Assembly: GCA_029976905.1 (NCBI GenBank)
Contig: JAPOLW010000134.1
Location: 1 to 8,647 of the forward strand
Direction: 5' to 3'
Length of the DNA stretch: 8,647 bases
Source: a bacterium
GTDB taxonomy: Bacteria > Desulfobacterota > Binatia > UBA12015
Shown piece by piece: positions 1-6,765 of this stretch. Each line of letters begins with the position of its first letter. Position 1 is the first letter of the stretch. The notes beneath the pieces are model-generated. The model made no database searches. It had not been told where the DNA came from and was given only the letters and a program-made list of their open reading frames with translations. Made by a program: the position numbers and the translations under genes.

Positions 1-1145
1 CCGCCGTACCAATCGAAGAAGAAGCGGTCATAGCCGACAGGGCTCTCCTCCAGGAAGGCCCGGCAGGCGCTCTGGAGTTCGTCGTCGCGCCCGTCGCCGC
101 GGGGAACCAATCCCAGCCGGGCGAGAAGCCGGATGCGGTGATGATGCACGAAACGGGAGGCGAAGGTGTCCAATACCGACTCGAGCGTCGGCACGTCGGT
201 CAGGAGAGTCAACGTGTCGGCGAGCCGGGCGAGATTCCAGAGAACGCTCTGGGGTTGCCGCCCGAAAGCGTACAGCCCGGAGTGGTCGAAATAGGCCGCC
301 GTGAACGCCGGATCACAGGTCGGAAGGAACCGATAGGGGCCGTAGTCGAAACTCTCTCCGGTGACGTTCATGTTGTCGGTGTTGAGCACGCCGTGCACGA
401 AACCGGCCACCATCCAACTCGCGCACAAAGCCGCGCTGCGCTCGACGACGACCCGCAGGAAGGCGGCCGGGGTGTCGTCCACGGATTGCTCCAGGATCTC
501 CGGCGCGTAGCTGCGAACGCTGTAGTCGAGCAGACGGGCCACGCTCGCCTTGTCGTCCAGGGCCAGGAAGCGTTGGAAGGTCCCGAAGCGGATGTGCGAA
601 TGCCCGAGGCGCACGAGCACCGAGGAACGGGTGGGCGAGGGTTCGTCCCCTCGCTGCAGACTCTCGCCCGTCTCGAAGAGACTGAGGGTCTTCGACGTGT
701 ACACGCCAAGGGCCTCCAACATCTCGGTCGCCAGCACTTCGCGTACGCCCCCTTTGAGCGTGAGTCTTCCGTCCCCGTCGCGCGACCAGGGCGTGCGACC
801 ACTTCCCTTGGTCGCCAGATCGAGGAGACGCCCCTGGTCGTCGAGCACCTGCGCGAAGAGAAAGCCCCGCCCATCTCCGATGCGGGGGTTGTACGTTCGG
901 AATTGATGGCCGTGGTAGCGCTGCGCGAGGGGTGCCGGGAGATTGGAGGGGAGCGGTTCGAAACGGGCGAAGTGCGCCTCCCATTCCGCCGCGGTCAGGG
1001 AGCCCAGGCCGATGCGCTCGGCCCAACGCTGATTGCCGAAGCGAAGAATCCGGCACGGAAAGGAGGCCGGCTCGACGACGTCGGCGAAGCCCTCGCCCAG
1101 CTCCGCAAAACGCGGCGCCGGTCGGTAGTCCTCGGAGACAGGCAT
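1..1145 (-). CDS. selO: Protein adenylyltransferase SelO (YdiU/UPF0061 family), partial: C-terminus off the left edge
   Basis: SelO is a pseudokinase-fold enzyme that transfers AMP from ATP to Ser/Thr/Tyr of protein targets and is linked to redox homeostasis (known for the family). I translated the minus strand from an ATG at 1145-1143, which reads MPVSEDYRPAPRFAELGEGF and stays open to the edge, giving 381 residues; complete members are usually about 480 or more. Family signatures in order are RYHGHQFR (76-83), IGDGRGFLFAQ (89-99, R93), ATKGSGRTPWSRDGDGR (111-127, putative ATP-contacting K113), VREVLATE (134-141, E136), HGVLNTDNM (251-259, N255, D257) and FDYGP (266-270, metal-ligand D267). 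The nucleotide and metal residues are therefore all present. The start lies 9 bases after the cyaY stop, so the two are probably co-transcribed; no strong Shine-Dalgarno is seen. The C-terminal tail, where many SelO proteins carry a Cys or Sec redox motif, is outside the window. I am very confident of the family. Confidence 0.95.
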   Translation of the reverse strand, partial: MPVSEDYRPAPRFAELGEGFADVVEPASFPCRILRFGNQRWAERIGLGSLTAAEWEAHFARFEPLPSNLPAPLAQRYHGHQFRTYNPRIGDGRGFLFAQVLDDQGRLLDLATKGSGRTPWSRDGDGRLTLKGGVREVLATEMLEALGVYTSKTLSLFETGESLQRGDEPSPTRSSVLVRLGHSHIRFGTFQRFLALDDKASVARLLDYSVRSYAPEILEQSVDDTPAAFLRVVVERSAALCASWMVAGFVHGVLNTDNMNVTGESFDYGPYRFLPTCDPAFTAAYFDHSGLYAFGRQPQSVLWNLARLADTLTLLTDVPTLESVLDTFASRFVHHHRIRLLARLGLVPRGDGRDDELQSACRAFLEESPVGYDRFFFDWYG

Positions 1146-1154
1146 CGCGGACGA

Positions 1155-1475
1155 TCAGAAGGAAACCGTGCGGCCGAGCTTCTCACCGACCACTTCGGAA
1201 ATCCGTCCGAAGAGGTCATGGCCATCGCGATCGTCGAGCCAGGTCCCGCCGTCTTCGTTCCAATCGTAGTGCGAGGCGCGAACGCCAGCGGCAAACCACA
1301 TCTGATTGTTCCCCGACTGGCGGTTGAGGACGAACCGAGCGCCGTCGGGGAATTCGATCGAAACCATGCCGTCGGTGGTCGAGTAGTCGACCTCGTCGGG
1401 ATCGAAGTCCTCGAGCCAGCGCTCGACACGCGCCAGACAATCGTCGGCTCGAAGCAGGTACTCTTGCTTGGTCAT
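1155..1475 (-). CDS. cyaY: Frataxin-like iron-binding protein CyaY
   Basis: Bacterial frataxin binds iron and modulates Fe-S cluster assembly by IscS-IscU in the cytoplasm (known). The protein is 106 aa, the normal family length. The first helix begins MTKQEYLLRADDCLARVERW and is followed by an acidic stretch (E22, D23, D25, D27, E28, D30), the usual acidic ridge. The beta-sheet carries the hallmark NRQSGNNQMWFAAG (51-64), matching the family pattern NRQxxxxQxWxA, then HYDW (69-72) and TWLDDRDG (78-85). The reading frame stays open far upstream across the intergenic repeats and antisense to moxR, so the start is set by homology: ATG at 1475-1473 puts the N-terminus where other CyaY proteins begin. 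No strong Shine-Dalgarno is visible. It is the first gene of a probable cyaY-selO unit and is divergent from the moxR operon. The assignment is firm. Confidence 0.94.
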   Translation of the reverse strand: MTKQEYLLRADDCLARVERWLEDFDPDEVDYSTTDGMVSIEFPDGARFVLNRQSGNNQMWFAAGVRASHYDWNEDGGTWLDDRDGHDLFGRISEVVGEKLGRTVSF

Positions 1476-1513
1476 CGTCTGGAGCCTAGCAGGCAGGAGC
1501 GGACGGCGGCAGG

Positions 1514-1660
1514 GCCGGCCCGGAGTTCGTCTCCCCCGCGCAGGCAGGGCCGGCCCGGAGTTCGTCTCCCCGCGCAGGCAGCCGGCCCGGAGTTCGTCTC
1601 CCCGCGCAGGCAGCCGGCCCGGAGTTCGTCTCCCCGCGCAGGCAGCCGGGTCGCGCAGGG
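1514..1660. repeat. Tandem array of a 32-bp unit in the cyaY/moxR divergent intergenic region
   Basis: The unit begins GCCGGCCCGGAGTTCG and ends CCCGCGCAGGCA. Copies at 1549-1580, 1581-1612 and 1613-1644 are identical and directly abut. The copy at 1514-1546 has one extra C in its C-run and is followed by two extra G. Positions 1645-1660 hold a remnant with GCCGG and GCGCAGG but the middle deleted. Within each unit GCCGGC is a 6-bp palindrome, and GGAG and CTCC form a short inverted repeat around TTCGT. The period is not a multiple of three and the array lies outside both flanking genes, so it is not coding. It occupies most of the 213-bp space that must hold the promoters of cyaY and moxR. 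I saw no further copy elsewhere in the window. Exact identity of three copies suggests recent slippage or unequal recombination. Confidence 0.93.
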
Positions 1661-1688
1661 GGACGTCACGATATAGCGTCTCCGTGCG

Positions 1689-2654
1689 ATGACACCCCGC
1701 GATGCCCTCCTGGAACTTCAGCGCCGCATGAACCGGTCGATCCTCGGCCAGGAGCACGTGGTCGAGCGCATCCTGCTCACTCTTCTTTGTGACGGAAATC
1801 TTCTCCTCGAGGGCCTGCCGGGTCTGGCCAAGACCCGTGCGATCAAGAGTCTCGCCCGGAACGTGGAAGCCGATTTCGGTCGGGTCCAGTTCACGCCCGA
1901 CCTGCTGCCGGCCGACGTGACCGGGACCGAGATCTACCAGGACGACGAGGGCCACGGTCGCTTCGTCTTTCAGCCGGGTCCCGTCTTTTCGAATCTGCTT
2001 CTCGCCGACGAGATCAACCGGGCCCCCGCCAAGGTGCAATCCGCCCTGCTCGAGGCCATGGAGGAACGCCAGGTCACGGTGGCGGGCACGACGCACGCCC
2101 TGCCCCCGCTCTTCCTGGTTCTGGCGACCCAGAACCCGATCGAACAGGAGGGCACCTATCCACTGCCCGAAGCGCAGATGGACCGCTTCCTCATGCACGT
2201 CACGATGGGGCATCCCGACGACGAGACGGAGAGAGCCATCATCCGCCTGGTTCGCGAGGAGACGGGCGGCGACGCAGGCACGCCACCACCGCCCGTCGCA
2301 CAGCAGGCGATCTTCGACGCCCGTCGGGAGATCCACAGCGTGGCGATTGCCGAGCCGATGGAGAGCTACCTCGTGGCCCTGATCGCCGCGACACGGCGGC
2401 CAGCGGCCTACGGAGACGATCTCGCGCGATGGATCCAGGTGGGGGCGAGTCCGCGCGGGTCGCTCGCGCTCGATCGAACCGCGCGCGCCCATGCGTGGCT
2501 CGCGGGACGCGACCACGTGACGCCCGATGATCTGCGCGCCGTCGCGCACGACTGCCTTCGCCACCGCTTGATCCTTTCCTACGAGGCCCACGCCGAGGGG
2601 ATCTCCCCCGATGCGGTGATCGACGAGATCCTCGGACTCGTCGCCGTGGTCTGA
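1689..2654 (+). CDS. moxR: MoxR family AAA+ ATPase
   Basis: MoxR proteins are hexameric AAA+ ATPases thought to act as chaperones for VWA-domain partners encoded beside them. The 321 aa are full length for the family. Visible motifs are Walker A GLPGLAKT (42-49, K48), the conserved RVQFTPDLLPADVTGTE (65-81), Walker B LLLADE (103-108, D107, E108) followed by INRAPAKVQSALLEAMEE, sensor 1 LATQNP (145-150, N149), EQEGTYPLPEAQMDRF (152-167, with the likely arginine finger R166) and a sensor-2 GASPRGS (252-258, R256) in the lid domain. The ATG at 1689 is the first in-frame start after a TAG at 1674-1676, so the start is well bounded. No Shine-Dalgarno is seen in the short interval. It is the first gene of the seven-gene operon, and its stop lies 7 bases before the DUF58 gene. 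Confidence 0.97.
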   Translation: MTPRDALLELQRRMNRSILGQEHVVERILLTLLCDGNLLLEGLPGLAKTRAIKSLARNVEADFGRVQFTPDLLPADVTGTEIYQDDEGHGRFVFQPGPVFSNLLLADEINRAPAKVQSALLEAMEERQVTVAGTTHALPPLFLVLATQNPIEQEGTYPLPEAQMDRFLMHVTMGHPDDETERAIIRLVREETGGDAGTPPPPVAQQAIFDARREIHSVAIAEPMESYLVALIAATRRPAAYGDDLARWIQVGASPRGSLALDRTARAHAWLAGRDHVTPDDLRAVAHDCLRHRLILSYEAHAEGISPDAVIDEILGLVAVV

Positions 2655-2661
2655 GGTCGCC

Positions 2662-3675
2662 GTGCCTCGCCGCCCGCGCGCCATCGAACTCGTCCGTCGC
2701 GAAAGCGCGCGAGCGGCCGACCGGGAAGGAGCCAAAACCCGTGACGAGCGGGTCCACACGACTCTGGCACGCCTGGTGCGCCTGCAGCACGAGGCCCGCG
2801 GAGTGAGTTTTCTCCCGCGCCAACCCGTGCACAGTCTGCTGGCGGGCCGCCACGCCTCCAAGCTGCGTGGCCGGGGCTTCGACTTCGACGAGATCCGCGC
2901 CTACCAGCAGGGGGACGACGTACGCCTGATCGACTGGAAGGTGACCGCACGCACCCGCAAACCCCATACCCGGGTCTACTCCGAGGAACGCGAGCGGCCA
3001 GGACTCCTGGTGGTCGATCAACGCATCAACATGTTCTTCGGAACCCGGGTCCGCATGAAGTCGGTCGCCGCGGCCGAGGCGGCTGCGATCGCCGCCTGGA
3101 GGCTGGTGGCGAATGGAGATCGGGTGGGTGCGGTGATCTTCGACGATACCGAGCTCGTCGAAGTGCGCCCGGGGCGGAGCCCGGTGCACGTCCGGCGCCT
3201 GCTCGCCGAAATCGTTGCAAAGAACGGACGGCTACGGGCCGACCTCGACGTCGAAGCCAACGCCGCGATGCTCGAGCGTGCGCTCGAGACCGCCGCACGT
3301 CTCGCCCGGCACGACCACATCGTCGTGGTCGCGAGCGACTTCGACGGCGCCAACGACGAGGCCCAGCGCTCACTCGCGGCGACGGCCCGCCACAACGACG
3401 TGATCGGACTGCTCGTCCACGATCCGAGCGCCCGCAGCCTCACCGCCACCGACAGCCTACGGGTGACCGATGGCCAACTGGACGTCGAACTCGACCTCGG
3501 CCGCGAACAGGTCCGTCAGCGCCTCGTGGACCAGGCCGGGGGGCGCCTCGCTCGCGTGTTCGCCTGGGAACGGGAAATCGGTGTGCCGATCCTTCCCCTC
3601 GATACCGCCGCAGAGGTCGGCGCGCAGATCCGAAGCCTCCTCGGCGAGAGGCCGCGGCCGCAACACGAGCTTTAG
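2662..3675 (+). CDS. DUF58 domain protein of the MoxR/Bat operon
   Basis: DUF58 proteins nearly always sit directly after moxR and have a VWA-like fold; the biochemical role is not settled. The 337 aa show the family signature GFDFDEIRAYQQGDDVRLID (72-91) followed by WKVTART, then TRVYSEERERPGLLVVDQ (103-120) opening the VWA-like domain. The metal site is degenerate: the expected D-x-S-x-S reads D119-Q-R-I-N123, keeping Asp but losing both serines; a DQR form is, from memory, common in the short proteobacterial members. GDRVGAVIFDD (152-162) and HIVVVASDFDGA (219-230) are the further core strands. No membrane segment is visible, so it is probably cytoplasmic or peripheral. The start is GTG at 2662, with GAGG at 2653-2656 overlapping the moxR stop and spaced 5 nt, which supports translational coupling. 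Confidence 0.94.
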   Translation: MPRRPRAIELVRRESARAADREGAKTRDERVHTTLARLVRLQHEARGVSFLPRQPVHSLLAGRHASKLRGRGFDFDEIRAYQQGDDVRLIDWKVTARTRKPHTRVYSEERERPGLLVVDQRINMFFGTRVRMKSVAAAEAAAIAAWRLVANGDRVGAVIFDDTELVEVRPGRSPVHVRRLLAEIVAKNGRLRADLDVEANAAMLERALETAARLARHDHIVVVASDFDGANDEAQRSLAATARHNDVIGLLVHDPSARSLTATDSLRVTDGQLDVELDLGREQVRQRLVDQAGGRLARVFAWEREIGVPILPLDTAAEVGAQIRSLLGERPRPQHEL

Positions 3676-3676
3676 A

Positions 3677-4222
3677 GTGACGCCCGACCCTGCAAGCCTC
3701 GACCGCCTGCGCGACATCGTCACGCCGACGCCCATCGCTTCCTGGCCCCCCGCCGCCGGGGTCTGGTGGCTCGGGGTCGCTCTGCTTCCCTGGATCGCCT
3801 ACGGCGTCGTCGCCGTGCGCCGGCGGCGACGACGCAACGCCTATCGCCGCGCCGCTCTCGCGGAGATCGCGCGGCTCCGGCCACGGCTGGCGGAGGCGGG
3901 GGAGCGCCCCGCAGCCGTCCGGGAACTCGCCGCCGTGCTGAAGAGAACCGCCCTGGTGGCCTACCCCCGTCGCTCCGTCGCGAGCCTTTCCGGCCACGCT
4001 TGGGTCGGCTTTCTGGACCGCACGATCGCCGGCGGCTTCGACCCGGCGTCCGCGCGGATCCTGACCGACGTCGATGCCCGCCCGGGCCGGGCGGTCGACG
4101 CACCGGCGGCCCGCGACCTCGCGGACGCCGCCGCGCACTGGATCGCTCGCCATCGGCGATGGGAATCCGACGACCCGACGCGGTCCGCACCAGGAGGGCG
4201 CGATGCTGCAATTCGCGCTTGA
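3677..4222 (+). CDS. DUF4381 domain membrane protein
   Basis: This 181-aa protein has the typical DUF4381 layout: a short proline-rich lead LRDIVTPTPIASWPPAAG (11-28), one membrane segment VWWLGVALLPWIAYGVVAV (29-47), a strongly basic stop RRRRRRNAYRRAALAEIARL (48-67), and a helical cytosolic part with LKRTALVAYPRRSVASLSGH (88-107) followed by AWVGFLDR. Members are found almost only in MoxR/Bat operons of proteobacteria, between DUF58 and the first VWA gene, as here; the function is unknown. I chose the GTG at 3677, one base after the DUF58 stop, because the conserved region begins just after it, although the frame stays open upstream to 3470. The 3' end overlaps the next gene by 20 nt. Identification rests on the pattern and the context. 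Confidence 0.88.
   Translation: MTPDPASLDRLRDIVTPTPIASWPPAAGVWWLGVALLPWIAYGVVAVRRRRRRNAYRRAALAEIARLRPRLAEAGERPAAVRELAAVLKRTALVAYPRRSVASLSGHAWVGFLDRTIAGGFDPASARILTDVDARPGRAVDAPAARDLADAAAHWIARHRRWESDDPTRSAPGGRDAAIRA
4192..4198 (+). promoter_or_regulatory. Strong Shine-Dalgarno for the batA-like gene
   Basis: AGGAGGG lies inside the end of the DUF4381 gene, 4 nt before the ATG at 4203. It is the best Shine-Dalgarno in the operon and fixes the start, although the same frame is open back to 4074. Confidence 0.85.
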
Positions 4223-5198
4223 GTGGGCGTTCGCACTGCTGCCCCTTCCTTTTCTTCTTTCGCGGTGGCTGCCCGTCTACCGGGAAGATCGTCCCGCCGC
4301 TCGCATTCCGGCCTTTGCCGGCCTGGCGCATCTCTCCCACGGCACCGCCTCTGCCGGGCGCGCCCGCGGGCGTCTTCTGCTGAGCCTCCAGATCCTCGCC
4401 TGGATCGCTCTCGTCACGGCGCTGGCACGACCGCAGTGGTTGGACCCGCCCCTGGTACGCTCGGTGCCGACGCGCGATCTCCTGCTTGCCGTCGACCTCT
4501 CCGGATCGATGGAGACGCCCGACTTCACCACCGGGGACGGCCGCACCGTCGACCGACTCACGGCGGTCCAGGAAGTTCTCGATGACTTCCTGTCCCGGCG
4601 AGAAGGCGATCGCGTCGGGTTGATCGTCTTCGGCGACCGTCCCTACGTGCAGGTACCGCTCACCCGGGATCTCGGTGTCGTGCGACGCATGCTCGACGAG
4701 ACGGTGCCGCGCATGGCCGGTCCGAAGACGGCGTTCGGAGACGCCATCGGCCTTGCGATCTCGCTCTTTGAACGCAGCGAGGTCTCCGATCGCGTTCTGA
4801 TCGCGCTTACCGATGGAAATGACACCGGGAGTCGCATCCCGCCGGCCGAAGCCGCGCGGATCGCCCACGATCGCGGCATCACGATCCATACCATCGCGGT
4901 CGGAGACCCGGCCGGTGCCGGAGAGGAGTCCCTCGACGAAGAGGTGCTGCGCGAAGTCGCTCGACGGACCGGCGGACGCTATTTCTTCGCTGCCGACCGC
5001 AACACCCTCGCCGGCATCTACGACGAACTCGATCGTCTGGACACGCGCGAGATCGAGACCGTGTCGCATCGCCCCGTGCGCGACCTCTACGCCTGGCCGC
5101 TTGCCCTCTTCCTGCTGACGATGCTGGGCTATCACGCGGTACACGCCGCGCGGTGGATCCGTGAAACCCGCGCGGCGGCCGTGCCGGAGGCGACATGA
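4203..5198 (+). CDS. batA: BatA-like VWA domain membrane protein with intact MIDAS
   Basis: This is the first VWA subunit of the Bat (aerotolerance-type) module, an inner-membrane protein whose VWA domain should bind a divalent metal and partner proteins. The 331 aa contain N-terminal membrane segments at about 5-20 and 58-76, the VWA domain at about 91-275, and a C-terminal membrane helix at about 296-314. The metal site is complete: DLSGSM (98-103, giving D98, S100, S102), T176 in GPKTAFGDAIG, and D204 in ALTDGNDTG. RVGLIVFGDRPYVQVPLTRD (137-156) is typical of BatA. The start is set by AGGAGGG at 4192-4198. The first 20 nt overlap the DUF4381 gene, and the stop overlaps the ATG of the next gene (ATGA at 5195-5198). 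The symbol follows the Bacteroides aerotolerance naming; direct evidence for aerotolerance in this organism is lacking. Confidence 0.93.
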   Translation: MLQFALEWAFALLPLPFLLSRWLPVYREDRPAARIPAFAGLAHLSHGTASAGRARGRLLLSLQILAWIALVTALARPQWLDPPLVRSVPTRDLLLAVDLSGSMETPDFTTGDGRTVDRLTAVQEVLDDFLSRREGDRVGLIVFGDRPYVQVPLTRDLGVVRRMLDETVPRMAGPKTAFGDAIGLAISLFERSEVSDRVLIALTDGNDTGSRIPPAEAARIAHDRGITIHTIAVGDPAGAGEESLDEEVLREVARRTGGRYFFAADRNTLAGIYDELDRLDTREIETVSHRPVRDLYAWPLALFLLTMLGYHAVHAARWIRETRAAAVPEAT

Positions 5199-6115
5199 GC
5201 GGGCTGGCTGCGGAGTTCACCTTCCTGCGTCCTCTTTGGCTCCTCCTTCTCGCACCTCTGGTCGCGACCGGGTGGGCGCTGCATCGCTCGCGCATCACAC
5301 CCCCCGCCTCTCAACGCGTGGCCGCACCCCATCTTCTTCCGCACCTGCTGGTCGCACCCCGCCTCCGACCGCGCGTCCGACCCGACCAGCTCCTTCTCCC
5401 CATCGGCATCGTCGCCATCTTCGCCCTGGCCGGACCAAGCCTACGAACCCGGCCCGCGGCCTTCGCCGAGGATCGTGCCGCGGTGGTCGCGGTCCTGCGC
5501 GTCGACGAAAGCATGCAGTCGCGCGATCTAGCTCCGTCGCGCCTGGAGCGCGCCCGACACAAGCTGCACGATCTCGCGGCGGTCCGCGAAGGGGCTCCGC
5601 TCGGCCTCATCGCCTATCGCGGATCCGCGCACGTCGTCACCCCGATTACGCGCGACACCGCGGTGGTCGAAGAAATGGCGGCCGCGCTCGAACCCTCGGT
5701 GATGCCGCGCGAGGGCGACGCGCTCGTGGAGGCGCTGACCCTGGCGCGCCGCCTCCTGGCCGAAGCCGGGATGCCCGGCTCCATCCTCGTGCTCTCCGAT
5801 GGCGTAGCGCCCGATGCGCGATCCCAACTGACGGCGCCCGGGGACGTCGACATCCAATTCCTCGCCCTGGTCCCCGCGTCCACTCCGGCAGACGACATCG
5901 AGAAGGCAGCCCGCATCCTCGATGCGCCGGTCGAGAGGCCAACGGCCGACGACACCGACGTGCAACGACTCGCCGCACGCGCCGAGTCGCTCGCCTCGGT
6001 CCCCGGCGAGGATCGACAGGCACGTCGAGAGGACGACGGATGGTGGCTCGTCGTGCTGCTCGTGCCCGCCGTCCTGGTCTGGTCCCGCCGCGGATGGAGC
6101 ATCCGATGGCCGTAA
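5195..6115 (+). CDS. batB: BatB-like VWA domain membrane protein with degenerate MIDAS
   Basis: This is the second VWA subunit of the Bat module. The 306 aa have membrane segments at about 12-29, 66-81 and 282-297, with a VWA domain between. The BatB hallmarks are present: FTFLRPLWLLLLAP (8-21), SRDLAPSRLERARHKLHDL (109-127), LGLIAYRGSAHVVTPITRD (136-154) and SILVLSDG (196-203). The metal site is not: where the family has D-x-S-x-S-M, this protein reads R102-V-D-E-S106-M, so the first Asp is Arg and the first Ser is Asp. D202 of the later motif remains. The ATG at 5195 overlaps the batA stop (ATGA). In many proteobacteria this gene continues into a TPR region; here it stops after RRGWSIRWP and the TPR part is a separate gene overlapping by 10 nt. 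Confidence 0.92.
   Translation: MSGLAAEFTFLRPLWLLLLAPLVATGWALHRSRITPPASQRVAAPHLLPHLLVAPRLRPRVRPDQLLLPIGIVAIFALAGPSLRTRPAAFAEDRAAVVAVLRVDESMQSRDLAPSRLERARHKLHDLAAVREGAPLGLIAYRGSAHVVTPITRDTAVVEEMAAALEPSVMPREGDALVEALTLARRLLAEAGMPGSILVLSDGVAPDARSQLTAPGDVDIQFLALVPASTPADDIEKAARILDAPVERPTADDTDVQRLAARAESLASVPGEDRQARREDDGWWLVVLLVPAVLVWSRRGWSIRWP
6096..6099 (+). promoter_or_regulatory. Shine-Dalgarno choosing the batC-like start
   Basis: GGAG lies 6 nt before the ATG at 6106. A second in-frame ATG at 6094 overlaps this site and has no comparable element in front of it, so 6106 is preferred. Confidence 0.55.
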
Positions 6116-6765
6116 CCCCCGGCTCGGCCCGATGGCGGCGCGCAGCGACGGGCCTCTGCCTCATCGCGACGGTTGCCCTCTTTTTGCCCTGCCTGCGGGG
6201 CGACACCCCCTGCACCCCCGCCGGGCTCCTGCAGACGGCGGATCAGCGCGGCTGGTTCTTCTTCGAACAAGAAGACTTCGCCGCCGCCGCGCGGACGTTC
6301 CACGACCCGGCCTGGCGCGCGACGGCTCTCTATCGCGGGGGAGACCTCGACGCCGCCGCCTCTTCATGGGCCGGCCTCGACGGTCCGGCCGCCGCCTACA
6401 ACCGGGGCAATGCCCTGGTGCTCCTCGGTCGTTACGAAAAGGCCGTCGCCGCCTACGACCGGGCGCTGGCGTTGCGGCCGGGCTGGGAGGACGCGCGCGT
6501 CAATCGGGACATCGCCGCGCAGCGCGCGGCCCGTCTGCAATTCGAGGGCGGCCAGATGACTGGGGGCAAACTCGCAGCGGACGAGTTCGTGTTCTCGGAC
6601 AAAGGCGACCCCGAGCCGGCAACTGGAAGCGAGACCCTCGCGGGAGGCCCGACCAACGAGGAGACCCGCGCGATCTGGCTTCGACAGGTCGAGACCCGAC
6701 CCGGTGACTTCCTGCGAGCGCGATTCGCCTACGAACTTGCGCGAGACGAGCGGGAATCGCGATGA
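6106..6765 (+). CDS. batC: BatC-like TPR protein with N-terminal membrane anchor
   Basis: This is the TPR subunit of the Bat module, probably a periplasmic protein-interaction partner held to the inner membrane. The 219 aa begin with a basic tract and a hydrophobic segment at about 14-30, a signal or anchor; a Cys at 29 has no good lipobox. A first helical repeat spans about 47-90 (QRGWFFFEQEDFAAAARTF, then DPAWRATALYRGGDLDAAA), and a clear TPR follows at 93-126 (AAAYNRGNALVLLGRYEKAV, then AAYDRALALRPG). The C-terminal IWLRQVETRPGDFLRARF (190-207) matches the end of proteobacterial VWA-TPR fusion proteins. The start at 6106 is supported by GGAG; 6094 would add four residues. It overlaps batB by 10 nt in the other frame, and its stop overlaps the next ATG (ATGA at 6762-6765). 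No slippery sequence is visible in the overlap, so reinitiation is more likely than frameshifting. Confidence 0.88.
   Translation: MAVTPGSARWRRAATGLCLIATVALFLPCLRGDTPCTPAGLLQTADQRGWFFFEQEDFAAAARTFHDPAWRATALYRGGDLDAAASSWAGLDGPAAAYNRGNALVLLGRYEKAVAAYDRALALRPGWEDARVNRDIAAQRAARLQFEGGQMTGGKLAADEFVFSDKGDPEPATGSETLAGGPTNEETRAIWLRQVETRPGDFLRARFAYELARDERESR

Noticed and set aside
1514..1660. CRISPR array
   Set aside because: The 32-bp units abut with no unique spacers between them, and no cas gene is nearby.
138..1676. A 512-codon plus-strand open frame across selO, cyaY and the repeat array
   Set aside because: It is antisense to two well-recognised genes, resembles no family I know, and its C-terminal part is the translated DNA repeat. 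Long antisense frames are common in GC-rich DNA.
1155..2861. A 568-codon minus-strand frame that would extend CyaY by about 460 residues
   Set aside because: The extension runs through the tandem repeat and antisense to moxR. CyaY homologues start at the ATG at 1475 and are about 106 aa.
2239..3189. A 316-codon minus-strand frame under moxR and the DUF58 gene
   Set aside because: It shadows conserved plus-strand genes and contains no recognisable motif.
3720..5144. A 474-codon minus-strand frame under DUF4381 and batA
   Set aside because: It is antisense to two genes with clear domains and composed of low-complexity Arg/Gly/Pro-rich sequence; no family is recognisable.
5161..6105. N-terminal extension of the BatC frame across most of batB
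   Set aside because: The frame is open only by composition; it is Arg/Pro-rich, overlaps the conserved BatB sequence, and the TPR protein has its own start.
6091..6120. Programmed -1 frameshift joining BatB and BatC
   Set aside because: The overlap has no X-XXY-YYZ slippery heptamer, and a GGAG site precedes the BatC ATG, so reinitiation explains the arrangement better.
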